Assembly (NCBI GenBank): GCA_947044365.1
Contig: OX345640.1
Span: 8,367,088-8,431,087 of the forward strand
Origin: Petrosia ficiformis
Taxonomy: Eukaryota; Porifera; Demospongiae; Haplosclerida; Petrosiidae
Length of the DNA: 64,000 bases
Reading direction: 5' to 3'
Shown: positions 1-13,184 of the stretch, piece by piece
How the letters are laid out: every line of letters begins with the position of its first letter
Position numbering within the stretch: the first letter of the stretch is position 1
Program-made: the position numbers and the translations under genes
Notes under the pieces: generated by a model
What the model was told of the DNA's origin: nothing
The model's input: the letters and a program-made list of their open reading frames with translations, nothing else
Database searches by the model: none

Positions 1-192
1 ATGTACGACAAAGATGAGTTGATGAATATGTGTTGTCAGTTTATAAATGCAGACATACTCTTTGTTGACTAGCCTTGCAAACAACTCATCAAACTCATTG
101 CTGAAATAAAGTGTAATAATATTCCATTGTACACTATATATAGCATAAAAAGTAGTATAGTTTGTTATCTAAATAAACTCTTCTATTTTCAG

Positions 193-3100
193 GTACTTGT
201 CGTACCTATAATCTCACTCGTGGTGCTGTTGGATCAAGTGGAACTGCTGCCTCTTCTAGTATTGGTATGTGTATCCACTATATATAATATTCTTAGTAAA
301 GTGATTTATGACATTGTTTACCTGTGATTATGAATTCTTGGAACATCAGGACAACTTAAATTAGTAATGATATCATTCATTATAGTACATATATATATTA
401 TTATTATTATATATATATGTACATGTAGTGTGTATAATTTATATACATGTATGTATATAGTTTCTTTGGTGTTATCATTGGTAAATATATGTATCAACAT
501 ATATCAACATTATCTTGTTTGTAGTTAGTGTCTGTCTGGTGAGTTTGGGTCTATTGAATAGGAATTCAAATTTACATTCTTTAAATATTTGTTATAATTC
601 TATTTGGACTATTATAGCTGTGCTGTTTATTACCTATGAAACCATTTTCATTCTTGTGCTAATTAATGAATAAACAATTAAGTTATTAATAGTTATTAAT
701 AGTACAGTGCTAACAGGATACTAATATTCTACTTCCTGTGTATGTAGTACAAGTAGTACAGTATATTCATTGAGGCTTCAGTTGTAAGCTAAGCTAAGAT
801 ATATAGCAGCTTGTGATCCAGTGTGGCTTATTGTCCTGCTTTGAATCAAGGAGCAAATAATTGAATTGTAATCTATTTTATTGCTATCAATTCATTATAA
901 TTGAGTCTTAATCTATTTCTAATTGGTAAGTTATATACACATGTATATATGATGCATAAAGTAAAGCATGCTATATGTATTGGTTGCATTCCCAGATATA
1001 TTAATTAGTTATATATAATCATTATTATATGTATGCTGAAGTTATAAGCAGCTATTTACTATATACAGGAGATCAGCCTCTTCTTCCATTGTGGGGTCAA
1101 ATTTGTTGCAATATAATGGCTGAACCAACTTGCTCAACTCAACCACGATCTACTGGATTTATTCATTTACAAGTATGTTAAACTCTGTAGTAATATATAT
1201 TGTCATACCACTACTGTGTGCTTAATGTATACATATATGTATAGCATGTGCTTAACTGTCCTAATGTGTCTTAACTATACATTCCATATAGATGCTATGA
1301 ATACTATAATTGCATAGTGATACATTGTAGTCATGAAACGCTGTAGTTACTATACTAACATTCAACTATCATTGTATGCTAGCATACGATTAACTGTCCT
1401 AATGTGTCCTAACTATACATTCCATATGAATACATGTATGTGTAAATACTATTATAATTACATAGTGATACACTACATTACATATTGTCACTCCACTATT
1501 GTATGCTCTTAACTGTCGTGATGTGTCTTCCTATATATTCCAAATACATGCATGATGTCACAGCTATAAATATGGGTATACAATACTACCATATATGTAC
1601 ATATTATGATTATTTATCTCTGTAGATAGTATAAACTGTATATATGTATGTACATGTACACATGTATAATTATAGTGATTATAACAACACAGATAGCAAG
1701 CAAATATATTTTATATACTCATTTACTTGATAAGAAGCAGAAATATCATCTTTCTTGAGAAAAATGATAGTCTTGTCAGCCATTATTGTGCAATGGTGTC
1801 TGATATAGTAGAACAGATTTTCATATTTGATAGGGTTATCAGGTTTTGCAAATGGAAGTCTCGCTAATGCTTGTGTGTGATATTAGGGGTGAGCGGTATA
1901 CCGGTATTTAGTTGAAATTCTATATTCTTTCCTATACCGCGGTACGGTATTGCAAAATTTTTACATACCGAAATATCGAAATATACGATTAATTAAATAA
2001 TTTACGTGCCACGCCCATAATTTCAAGCACATGGCCAGCTAAAATAGTGCTTTAGCAGTGTTTGTTAGGCTTTTGTAAGTAGCGATTGAGTTAGAAAAGA
2101 GTGCTAGACATCTATTCTTCAACAGGAGATGCTAAATTTGTGTGGTGAGGAGTGTTACTTTTATTTTGGTAGCACATGTCAATTTATATAAGCGACTTCT
2201 TGTTGAGCTTATACTATATTATGTCCAAAATGTATGTTTTATATATAGATCTAGTGTTGTAGAAGTCTGAACGCGTTGTTTTGTGGCGTTTCAGGCATCG
2301 TTTGTTGACTAAAAATGCTCGTGGGTGTGACCAATTGTAGAAACACGTGGTTAGTCGGTATTTAGTTGTATTGCGATATTCTATTTCAAAATACCGTGAT
2401 ACGGTATTAGCCAATACCGCCCACCCCTATGTGATATATAACTAACCTTATCAGTCAACTCTAGAAACCGATCTGTAACTTATATTTACCAGCTTGAGGA
2501 TAGTTACTATGTAATGTAAGAACATCATGTTTTATCAATATATCCATCTATTTATCTATCTATCCATGCATCTATTTACTTATCCCTCCATACATAGCAA
2601 ATGATATCTGGCTATCCTGCTTGGACTAGACTATGGTGTGTATTGAGACAACATCACTTGAGATGTTGGGCATATCCTGAAGATGTGGGGAGACAATTGC
2701 CAGTGAAGACTGTAGATCTAACTAAGGTAAGAAGTGTGGATAAAACAGAACAAGAAATGGGTGAATGGATGGATGGATGGATCAATGGATGGATAGATGG
2801 ATAGATGAATGAATGGAAGGATGGATCAATGGATGGATGGATGGATCAATGGATGGATGGATGGATGAATGGATACACTGATAGATACATTGATGGATAG
2901 AGACATAGATAGATACATATATAGATAGATAGATAGATGATGGCCTTGTTGTTAGGGAGTATTACAGAGTTAAGTCTATTTATTAAATGGTATGTCTAGA
3001 ATTCATTATAAATATATAAATAAAACATTTTGACACAATTTCTATTCATGTTATTACCATGTTGTCACATTATGGTGTCTTCAGTCAGTATATTGTCTCA

Positions 3101-5086
3101 CACTTTGTAGGCTGCTGTCATGTGTTGTGTAGGGGGATTTGATTTATATGTTTGCAGTGTGTTAATATAGTTATCACACTAATAACACACGGCACATTTG
3201 AGTAGTTTACATATATATATATAGTATTTTAGTAGTTTGACCTGAATTTGAGGTCACATTTACAACCTGAAACTACTTTTAACGAGGCTGTTTCAGTATA
3301 ACTCCATCAAGCTTTAAAATCGTTCTAACTCCTTTTAAACTCAGCAACTATGAGTTAATTAGCTAGTTGTATGCCTCGGTATCAAAGCTTGTTTAACTCA
3401 ATTATATATATTCATGTTTTATGTTCTAGTACATTCATTCTATTGTGCATGTACATCCGAACATAAACTTTAAACTCAGCAACTATGAGTTAATTAGCTA
3501 GTTGTATGCCTTGGCATTAAAGCTATGTAATATCCAATCACGTGTGTTTTATAATGTTATAGTACAATAAATCAATTGTACATGTACATATAATGCATTT
3601 TGTAAATATATTAATTTGTTAATAAATTGTAATTTTATTATTATGTATTGTCACACACTGACTCATCAAGTATGCTTCACATTCTTGTAATTTTTTTATT
3701 GATGATCTGTACTTCTAACAGCTTCTTAGCATAGCATAGCAAAACCACTATTTGACACATTCTAGGAAGTGGTGCAACATGGTATGGAATGTACCGTGTT
3801 GGCTGTGAAATCATTTTGATAAAGCATATTTGAAATTGACGACAATTTGTAAAGCTACCTTGGTAACGACCTTAATGTTATTTTTATATATTATATTTAT
3901 ACTACATACATGTATATGTAGTGAACTAGTCATTTGGGAATTATTAATGTCTTTCAACGACTAATTTAGTAGTGATAAAGTTTACAGACTGAGTCTAAGA
4001 AATTTCTCTTGTGGGAATTTCTAATTGATAAACTATTTATATAGTAGACTCCAGATAATTATATCATGAACATAATTACAAACAGTTTCGTTAAACAGCC
4101 TTCGTTTTCTAGCTAGCGCTGAGATTGAATAGAAAGCATCATTTTCTTTACTAGCCATTTTACTACCTGGAGAGCTTTCTTCGACAATCAGTATTCGCAC
4201 AAGCGTATGAGAATATAGCCATGAAGGAGCATCTACTTCCAGTGTTACTAGACTCCATCATTTTCTGCTTCGATTGGGTAGAGACATTTTCACACAGCAC
4301 CTCTTTCTTTACCAGCCATCTTGCTACCTCAAGAGCTTCATCTTTAACATACTATCTCAAGTTTATGAACAACAAAGCCTTCGAGGAATAACATTCCATT
4401 GTTACTAGACTCCTTCAATTTCTAGCTAGTGTGCTGCGACTAGGTAGAGAGCTATTACTACAACTACAACTTTTATTTACCAGCCTTCTTACTACCTCAA
4501 GAGCTTTCTTCATCATTACTATCACATGCTTATAAGCAGTACTAAGCATTGTAAAGGTATCATCCCGTAATACATGTACATCCAGGAATACCAGATTGTA
4601 CAATTGTATATAAAAGATCACTCCAACATGAACTTCATTATGTGGTATTTGTTAAACCACTGCTCATGATATTACGAATTATCAATTCATTATAGACAAG
4701 CTGTTTATAATATATAATATAATTATTATTAATGAGTTCTCATTTAAATTTGTACTCAATTTCACTTTCAGGAAATGTCAGTAGAGAATGCTCCTCGTCT
4801 GACAATGAGAAGACCAAACACTCTTCTAATAAAAGATCATGAAACAGATTCTGAGTTTTTCGTTTCGTTTGAGAGCAAAGAGGAGAGAGAGAAATGGGCC
4901 ACAGTATTACGGCAAGCTATAGTCGATCTCAAAGTGTGGAAAGAGTCCAGTAATTATATAATTCAAAAACAATCCAGTAAATTTTATAATGAGAACGATT
5001 TCGATGGACTAAGTGGCTACTCTCCATACAAACACAACAACCCATTATCTCAGTATAAACACACTGCGGAAACTACTGTATTGTGA
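193..5086 (+). CDS. Anillin, C-terminal part (AHD end and PH domain), 5' truncated
   Basis: Anillin is the cytokinesis scaffold linking RhoA, actomyosin, septins and membrane at the cleavage furrow. Four exons join in frame: about 193-266, 1069-1172, 2598-2726 and 4772-5086 (TGA stop). They encode the end of the anillin homology domain, then a PH domain. Diagnostic features are GFIHLQ, the tryptophan-rich [12 protein letters not shown] followed by WAYPED (human anillin has GFGAWHRRWCVL and WTYPDD), and the closing helix [22 protein letters not shown] ~40-residue basic/polar tail with several tyrosines follows the PH domain. The N-terminal myosin-, actin- and RhoA-binding parts lie before the window; an open stretch at 1-71 ends in a stop and is not a convincing exon. 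The last intron (2727-4771) is long for this region and full of repeats. Family assignment is firm; whether the first listed exon begins exactly at 193 is less so. Confidence 0.85.
1884..2429. mobile_element. Non-autonomous hAT-like element (MITE) with perfect 8-bp target duplication
   Basis: The 546-bp element begins TAGGGGTGAGCGGTA and ends with the reverse complement of TAGGGGTGGGCGGTA (15-bp terminal inverted repeats, one mismatch). It is flanked on both sides by the identical octamer TGTGATAT (1876-1883 and 2430-2437). An 8-bp target duplication with TAGGG-type ends is the signature of hAT transposons. It has no transposase ORF and sits in an anillin intron. Internal subterminal sequences are also partly inverted (GGTATTTAGTTG near both ends). 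Confidence 0.9.
2757..2945. repeat. (TGGA)n / (TAGA)n tetranucleotide tract in anillin intron
   Basis: Imperfect ATGG/TGGA units with ATCA and ATAGA interruptions, immediately after the donor of the third anillin exon. The apparent WMDG-repeat reading frame here is a microsatellite artefact. Confidence 0.9.
3333..3525. repeat. Direct repeat, two ~57-bp copies
   Basis: Copies at about 3333-3392 and 3469-3525 share a block running AAACTCAGCAACTATGAG through TTAATTAGCTAGTTGTATGCC with only a few differences. They lie about 136 bp apart in an anillin intron and look like the remains of a local duplication. Confidence 0.7.
4098..4520. repeat. Three diverged ~150-bp tandem copies
   Basis: Blocks starting near 4100, 4252 and 4405 each contain an AGACTCC..TTTCT motif, then a run reading TTTACCAGCC (or TTTACTAGCC), then TACCTCAAGAGCTT or a close variant. 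Spacing is about 150 bp. The copies are imperfect and intronic; no coding potential is apparent on either strand. Confidence 0.6.
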
Positions 5087-6409
5087 ATCACTGTTACCAT
5101 AACAACCTCTAAATTAATTCTTATGACATCATTATAATTATTAAATTCCGTTAAATCATTTATATGAATATTGCTACTCTTTTTTTCTTCTATCCTTGTA
5201 TATTGAAAGACCATTTGCTATGCAGACAGTAGATTATTATATGTGTATATTAATATCACTCTGAGTCTTGTATTTGATTAAAACACTTCTTTTTTAATTC
5301 TGTGATGTAGTTACAAAAAATATCTGAGGCAGAAAATTTCATGTTTATTTATATATAGTGAGAGAGTGGCAGTTAGCGATGTGCTATTAATTGGTAGTTG
5401 ATAATCCTATCAGCCATTTTAATACATAATGTGATTGGATCATCCGTAATCAGTCACTTCATGGTAGATCATAGATGTAATAATGGTTTTCATTATCAAT
5501 GGAGACCTCTACATGGGTGAACAATATTTACTTCATACATTAAGTAATTAATACATACAATTACGTGAGGTGATAGTTACATACTTTACAAAACAAAACA
5601 CAAACTGAAATTATTAACTTCATTTGTGCCATGTTCCTCCTCCTGACAGACAGTCTCGATAGTGTTAATTAAAGCTGTATTGTCATTGGATATACATGTA
5701 TTTGTAATCTGTAATTAGTTCCTTTCCTGTCTAATAGATATGATGATTTTATGTTTCCAAACTTTCTTTGTGCATCTAATATGAGATATTAGGCATGATA
5801 ATTGATTATAATTGGTACATAATTATAATTATCTTCTACATATTTTATAATACTGAGATCTACAGTGTTATATATATATGTATCCTCAACAAACAACTAA
5901 TTGTTAAATCCATCCACTAACTCTGTGTGTTATTTTAACAATTCCATTTTTGCAGTGTAATTATATACTTGTAGTCTAATTAAATAATAGTCATTTTAAT
6001 GTTTACTACAAAAAGATTAAGGAGTTTGATAATTACATATGCGTAGCACGCAGTTATTACAACACAATTATAAATAACTATATAGCACTTCTCTCTTAGA
6101 TTATGATAATTATTAGCTTACATATATGCATTATATCCCATCACCTGATCATTTAAGCCTGCATGACTGAAATTAAGTTTACGTTACAATCATAATGTTG
6201 ATTAGCCAATATGTAAGTATTAATCCCCTTGCTATACCCACCATGGCTGCCAAGGATAGAGTCCACATCACTGTTAAGTCTTTATAAATTCTTATGCAGC
6301 AATATAATTCAAAAATAATTGATAATGTATAAAGGTACTATATAATTATTATAGTTTCATGGTAATAAACAACATTTGAATAATGGATTGAATTATAATA
6401 CATTACTAT
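5087..6409. other. Convergent intergenic region, anillin and haspin 3' ends
   Basis: The two flanking genes point at each other across 1.3 kb of AT-rich DNA. Nothing gene-like, and no repeat beyond simple AT runs, was seen; both 3' untranslated regions presumably lie here. Confidence 0.5.
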
Positions 6410-9400
6410 TTATACTCTTTTAGCGTTAATAATTCTTTTACTAGATCGAATTGGAATTGGATTGGAAAACATTTCAAGGAAAATATTTTTTGCTGAGTCA
6501 TATTCCGGAAACTTTGTTAAGAAATTCCTGAGCCCAGCATGAATCTGTCGATTTGGAATATTTTTAACTCTACTCTTGAAAGCCATTCTGTTGACTATAT
6601 AATGCATCCAGTAGGCATTAGTCTTGGGAGCAAATTTAGACCAGTCTCCACTGTAGGGAAAATTATTAACGGATGCATCGATGAATAGGATGGACGAATG
6701 GATGTATGAATGGATGGATGGATGAATGGATGGATGGATGGATATATGAATGGATGTATGGATGGATGGATGTATGAATGAATGGATGGACAGATGGATG
6801 TATGAATGGATAGATAGACTAATCTAATGGTTGGACAGATGGATGTATGAATGGATGGATGGATGGACTGATGGATGTAAAGATGGATGGATGGATGTAT
6901 GAATAGATGGATAAATAATATGTATGTATGTTATGTATAATATTGTTACTGAATTTACTTGGTACAGTTCTTCATATGTACGTATGTTTCGTGTTGTAAA
7001 TCGCCTTTCTTTCCTTCAAAGAGCCAAGGAAGATTATTAAGATCATTGTACGATATACACTTCCCTGAATTGAAATTTTAAAATGAGTGGATAAATGGTG
7101 GATGGATGGATGAATGAATAGATGGATGGATGAATGGAAGAATGGATAGATGGATGGATGGATGGAAGAATGGATAGATGGATGGATGGATGGATGGATG
7201 GATGGAGGGACAGATGGATGGATGGATGGATGGATGGATGGATGGAAGAGTGGATAGATGGATGGATGGATGGATGGATGGATGGATGGATGGATGGATG
7301 GATGGATGGATGGATGGATGGATGGATGGATGGAAGAATGGATAGATGGATGGATGGATGGATGGATGGATGGATGGATGGATGGATGGATGGATGGAAG
7401 AATGGATAGATGGATGGATGGATGGATGGACAGATGGATGGATGGATGGATGGATGAATATTCAGATGGATGGATGAAGGATCGGTGTTATTGGTGAACA
7501 AACAAACATACATACATACCTTGTTGTACCCTGGACAGAGTATAATCAATTATTGATACTTTAACTCCCTCAGAAGGTATCACATAACGTTTCGAATCAA
7601 TTATAAATACCATTTCTTCTTCTTTTACTCTTTTAACAAGAAGATTCCCTCTATGCATATCACGATGTTCAAAACCAAGGGCCTGTGACAAATCAAAAAG
7701 ATATATATTATATTTATAATATAATAATTATAACATACACTTTCTCCTACAGCTAATGATCCTGCAATTTGAGCTAATACACTTCTTGCTTCCCTCTGGT
7801 CATGAAACTGGAGCAATAATAATAACAAAAAGGCATGCATTAGTTAATACAGTCGGTCTGCCTGTGTAGTGTGTATCCATCCACTATTGCTGTCAATCTT
7901 CTATTCATATCTCTATGAATATGTACATCTATCAGTCCATCCATCCATCCATCCAACCAACCAACCATCCATGCATCCATCCATCACTCCATCCATCCAT
8001 CCATCCATTGCTCCATTCGTTCATCATTCTATCCATCCATGCAACCATTCATTCAATCATCCCATACATCCATCCATCCATCCATCCATACATCCATCCA
8101 TCCATCTATCCATTTATCCATCCATCCATCCGTCCATCCATCCATCCATCCACCTATCCATTTATCCATCCATCCATCCATCCATACATCCATCCATCCA
8201 TCCATCCATCTATCCATTTATCCATCCATTTATCTATCCATTTATCCATCCATACATCCATCTATCCATTTATCCATCCATCCATCCATCTATCCATTTA
8301 TCCATCCATTTATCCATTTATCCATCCATCCATCCATCCATCCATTTATCCATCCATCCATCTATCCTTTATCCATCCATTTATCCATCCATTTATCCAT
8401 CCATACATCCATCTATCCATTTATCCATCCATCCATCCATCCATCCATCCATCTATCCATTTATCCATCCATTTATCCATCCATCCATCCATCCATCCAT
8501 CCATCCATTTATCCATCCATCCATCCATCCATCCATTTATCCATCCATCCATCCATCCATCCATCCATTTATCCATCGATTCAACCATCCATCTTGTCTC
8601 ACTATAAATGATTCTAAAGCACATCCAGAATTCTCAAAAGCAAACAGCACATATAACTGTTTATGCCCAAAAATATCTAAATAATCAAATAATAATTTAT
8701 TATAACAGTAATTATGGAGCATTCCTCACCTGGTCTTTCATTATCACTCTCCTCATCCTCATCCCATTGATCCCAAGCCTCTAATAGGAACTGAGGATAC
8801 TCTCCTTGACAAATACCTAATCTATTATTAGAATTATTATAAACTACAGCTATTCTATTAATAGTAACATGCAATTTCTAATTAATATTAAATAATCTCA
8901 CTTATATAGCTGTACAAAGTTTCGAGTATATTCTTTAGCGCTCTATAGTGTAATTAATAAAATACATAATTAATTAGTTATAATTAAGATATAACAAGAT
9001 ATATAGATACTAACCTCATCTTTGCCTAGATCACTTAATTCCCTAATATGATAATTTCATTATTAGTCAATTATTAATGATACTAATGCTTACTTAGATA
9101 TAACCATTTCAGGAAGAATTTCTTCAAATGTTTTCTGTTTCTCCTCATTTACAAGATCTTTCCCTTCAATAGGCATAATCTAAAAACACAATCAACTGTT
9201 AATATGTAATATATTATTATATATTAACCTTTATAGCTAATCCTTGCCCTTCACTTGTGTATGCACTATACACTTCACCAAAAACTCCCTCGCCAAGTTT
9301 TTTAAGAGTTCTACGCATTCTAGATGAAATAGTAAGACCGTAGTGATAGCATATATCCACAGATCAATATAACACTACTATAAGCATACAGAAAGACAGA

Positions 9401-10604
9401 CAGACACACACATGCCCACCCACACATAGTATATTACATTACATACACAGGAGTAAAGAATTCTTCCATTGGGATATAACTCTTCTGATTACACAGGGCT
9501 AATATCTTTTGTTGAACAGTAAATGATCGCTTCTTTCCTGCTGAAAAATATTCCTAAAGAAGGAATTATTGTTTCAAACAATGGAAGTCGATTACACAAT
9601 TATAATCATATAATTAGCACAAGACTAAACATACAATCTTTTTTAGATAAGAAGTCTATTTATAGACATAACTAATATTATCTTAAACAATTATGTCAGG
9701 AACAATTATTAACAAAGCATGTTATGTATATACAATAGAGGGAAATAGAAACCAAAAAACATTCTCGTGAGAATCAACAACTTTTCAAACCAGAATTAAT
9801 GTGACAAATAGAAGTTAGAAAGGAAATGATGTGTAACAGATTATACCACATCATAAGTGATGCAGTTAACACAATGGAATGCATTATTATACTTACAAGA
9901 ATTGGACTATTGCTAATAACAGGACAGTCATCACCACCAGCATACCTAAACAATAACGTATGAGTGCTTGATACCTCATATATATTATTACATATAATTA
10001 TATATTATATATATTATTATATACACATATAATATATAGGTATACATTATCATAAATAGACTGCATCATTATCAGTCTGGCTACATATATATGAGAACAG
10101 TGAAATATATGCAAACCAAGTTGATGATAATTATTATACAACTTATAATGACTTAGGAATACCATTAATTATACATGTAAAAGGATATATGTGGTGATTA
10201 GTGTATATAATTATATACTTGATTATAGTACCAGTATATATACTTATATTTCTATTACTAATACAATAGTGATAATAGTATAAGTACATGCAGTAATAAT
10301 TTATTTCCTCATTTTCTTACATATGAACTTTCCCGAAACCTATATCACCATATTTCTCAAGAGCATCCGGTGGTTTAGGTATTGTTTCATGCTCTTCCTT
10401 TTCCCTAACATACTCTATACCTAACTTATGAGCTGCCATTGATAGCTTAGCTGCAAGTTCATCTTTAGTAATAATACCACTTTGACAGTTTCGACAATAA
10501 AACAAAGTACAGAAAGAGAATCCACAAATAGTAATAAACACAGTGTAGAGCACTATTGCTGATATAGTGTGTACTCTAATCCTCCTGGCTATCCATACAC
10601 GCAT
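6410..10604 (-). CDS. Haspin-family serine/threonine kinase (histone H3 Thr3 kinase)
   Basis: Haspin phosphorylates histone H3 on Thr3 in mitosis to recruit the chromosomal passenger complex. Thirteen phase-consistent exons (minus strand, window coordinates): 10321-10604, 9897-9945, 9447-9553, 9229-9319, 9094-9179, 9015-9042, 8902-8942, 8730-8821, 8603-8676, 7739-7807, 7520-7682, 6959-7064 and 6410-6650. The kinase domain has the glycine loop GEGVFGEVY, the lysine in LAIK, the haspin-specific IEGKDLVN and [17 protein letters not shown], the catalytic loop [10 protein letters not shown], and SIIDYTLSR, where haspins carry DYT in place of DFG. The C-lobe runs YNDL..LFEG, then AYWMHYIV. All key catalytic residues are present. 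The first exon encodes a hydrophobic stretch after [10 protein letters not shown], unusual for a nuclear kinase; it may be intronic, with the real N-terminus in the acidic exons upstream. Kinase identity is secure; the N-terminus is not. Confidence 0.88.
6676..6910. repeat. (ATGG)n tract in the last haspin intron
   Basis: Degenerate ATGG/ATGA units with TATGAATGG variants on the + strand, between the last two haspin exons. No other structure was seen. Confidence 0.9.
7085..7490. repeat. (TGGA)n microsatellite in haspin intron
   Basis: About 400 bp of nearly pure TGGA units on the + strand, between haspin exons 7520-7682 and 6959-7064. It generates long spurious WMDG or SIHP reading frames on both strands. 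Confidence 0.95.
7925..8592. repeat. (TCCA)n microsatellite in haspin intron, inverted relative to 7085-7490
   Basis: About 670 bp of CCAT/TCCA units with TTTA and TACA variants on the + strand, between haspin exons 8603-8676 and 7739-7807. Its unit is the reverse complement of the TGGA tract downstream, so the two tracts flank two catalytic-loop exons as an imperfect inverted repeat. Confidence 0.95.
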
Positions 10605-11055
10605 TATGATAGAGCTCGAGAAGAGACAATGGAGCTATACAGAAAGGGCTGGTAGTTGAGCATAGACCAAAGTGGTTGACGCCCACACTATGGCTTCTGT
10701 CTGTTTATATTGTGGTTTGGAGCTGATTTGCAAAATCTAGTTATAGTGTACCACACCCAAACTATTATTCTCTATTACTATACTATAACTAATCCAATTA
10801 CCTGATTGCTATATATATACATATTTACAGTACAAGCAACTGTTGGGACAATAGTATCTATCACACATGAATGCATGCATGCATGGTATTTTTAATGCAT
10901 CTACCTACATAAATTGGATATAACTTCAGGATATATCCAGCTATATATAATTTTATATTATTATACGAAAATAATATTTAATCAACTTACGTTAAACCCA
11001 GTATTATTTATTACAGTGACTTTTTTTATTTGCTAATCCATTTTAAATATCTTAC
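10605..11055. other. Spacer between haspin first exon and acidic exons
   Basis: About 450 bp of AT-rich sequence with ATGCATGC runs near 10870. A donor-like GTAAGT on the minus strand near 10983-10988 is the only splice-like signal noticed. It could be promoter or intron, depending on whether the flanking minus-strand exons belong to one gene. Confidence 0.4.
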
Positions 11056-12445
11056 CCTTGTTTTGATATGCTGAGTCGACTTATACTAACTTCAACAGAT
11101 TGTATTTTCAACAGTGCATCACTCTGGTTAGTAGGTGAGGCTTTATTTATAACAGATTCAAGTCCTCTACCTACATATCCCTTTTCCAGTGATGCTATAC
11201 TGTTGTCCTCCTCTTCCTTCTCCACTTCTTCCACTTCCTCTTTGTACGTAGATTGATCATATTTTATTTGGTCTACTACTTGTCTATTACTAGCTAGCTC
11301 TTTATCATCTCCCTCCACATCTTCATCTTCATCCTCCACTTCCTCATCATCATCCTCCAATTCTTGCTCCTCATCATCGTCTTCATACTCCACTTCTTCC
11401 TCATCTTCGTCCTCCAATTCATCCTCATACACATACTCATCCTCATACTCTACTTCTTCCTTATCCTCATATTCCACTTCTTCATCTTCCTCCTCCTCTT
11501 CATCTACCTCTTCTTCTTCTTCATAATACACTTCATCTTCCTCATCATCCTCGTCTTGTTCGAGGTCCTCTATGACATAATCAGATTCATCATTCAATTC
11601 TTCCTGTCTCTCCTTTTCGACTCTCTCCTCGCTATCAACCCTCACTTTTTCCAAGGGAGAGTGAAAAGGAGAGCGTGAGGAAGAGGCATTGTCAGAATCC
11701 ACACTATCGTTTCCAAAATCAATATCATCTTTTTGAAACTGTGGCGTGACTGCATGACTATCACATGATCTGAAACAGAATAAAAGAACGAAACTATAGA
11801 CTACAATAACCATTGATTGCATTGTAGAAAAGAATTACAGTATATAGAATTACTAGTGAAAACACACTATAAATACTGCATGAAAGCATGCATTATCAGC
11901 AATGACTTTGTATATGCATGCAGTGACTACAGAGAAAACAATACCCATTGAAATGACACTCATGATATATTCCATAGTAACATTATATATATAACTATAT
12001 GATTATACATATGCTAGAAAAATTAGCAAATTTAACAAAACAGTGAAGCAAATTCTAACATACAATTCACACACAAGTGTGTTGTCATTCTACGAAGTAG
12101 AAACATTTAACAAAAGTTTTAAGTATGTCACACAACAGCTCTATCAGTTACACGATATATATATATATATATGATATGTGAGACTAACCTTTCTTCCAAA
12201 CTGTGTAATGATTGCAAATGTAGCACAGGTATATCTTCAAGTGGAACACATCTAAACACAACAACATATACATGTATGTATACTATACACATAACTATAT
12301 ATAACATTATAATATGATGCATTAAGCACAATGTATGTGTAATTGATAAGAGATAACATTCAGTATTATTTTATAATCAAACCTTTCCTTATTTTCAACG
12401 TCTTTTAGTAGAAGACTGAATGGACTTAACTCAACAGGGTCATCA
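11056..12445 (-). CDS. Acidic low-complexity protein, incomplete; possibly the N-terminal part of haspin
   Basis: Three in-phase minus-strand exons are seen: 12383-12445, 12189-12251 (both 63 nt) and 11056-11769. They read DDPVELSPFSLLLKDVENKE, then RCVPLEDIPVLHLQSLH, then a 238-codon exon containing about 120 residues that are nearly all Glu/Asp with scattered Val/Tyr, followed by a more ordinary tail ending in VSISRLSISKQ. The last exon can stop at 11053-11055 (KQG stop), but that stop overlaps a good donor (AAGG|GTAAGA), so it probably splices on. All introns are phase 2. The 5' start was not found. Acidic tracts of this kind occur in chromatin and nucleolar proteins, but no family is recognised. 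Same strand, position and compatible phase make an N-terminal haspin extension plausible. Confidence 0.55.
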
Positions 12446-12504
12446 CTATATGATATATAATTATATATGAATGCTGCAGTATTTGTATACATAAAAATTA
12501 TGAT

Positions 12505-12745
12505 TAAGTATTTATGAATGTATGTATGTACATGTATGTATGTGTGTAATACTGTGTTTATGTATACATATATACATGTGTATATATGTATGTACTTGTG
12601 TACATATATGTATGTACATATATTGTGTGTATATGTATGTATGTATCTACTTAGTACTGTGTATATATGTACACATGTATTGTATGTAGTTTTATGTATA
12701 GCTATGCATGTATGTGTATGTATATACACATCATTAAATTAATTA
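12505..12745. repeat. (TATG)n / (TACA)n microsatellite
   Basis: TGTATGTATG-type repeats with ACATG interruptions, upstream of the acidic exons. The Cys/Tyr/Met- or His/Thr-rich reading frames on either strand are artefacts. Confidence 0.85.
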
Positions 12746-13184
12746 TGCACACATTTCATATATCTGTCTACTGTTATTCTAGTGCTCAATATGTATATAC
12801 AATGTGTATACTACCTATTATGTATTTGAGCATAATTATTGAATACTAAAAATAATAATTATACTATATATATTAGACCAAATATTATACTATACTATAT
12901 TATTATACTAATGATTATACTACTGATAGTATACTAAATATTTTCATGTCGTACTACATCAAAAAAAATCATACAATGTACTACAGCAACTTTACTGTGT
13001 ATATGTACATATGTGCGAATAGTGTATTTATGAGGTGTTGTACATCCATGCATATATATACCAGCATGCAAGCTGAAATAAATTCACAATTAAATTTACA
13101 CGTCAATAAATTACTAAGCCTTACAATCTTGTTCGTTTCATCGGCTTGTTCAAAACTGTCACTTTTCTAGTAGCCCAACAAACA

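Noticed and set aside
1..71. Open frame from the first base, possible anillin exon
   Set aside because: It ends in a stop at 70-72, has no clear donor and shows no anillin similarity; the first supportable exon starts near 193.
7085..8592. CRISPR-like array
   Set aside because: Repeats are 4-bp units without distinct spacers, in an intron of a eukaryotic gene.
7043..8722. Long SIHP- and WMDG-repeat reading frames on both strands
   Set aside because: They are translations of (TGGA)n/(TCCA)n microsatellites in haspin introns, open in several frames at once, with real haspin exons in between.
11364..11678. Hydrophobic 104-residue plus-strand frame (polytopic membrane look)
   Set aside because: It is the antisense of the Glu/Asp-rich exon; GAA/GAT codons read backwards give Phe/Ile/Leu.
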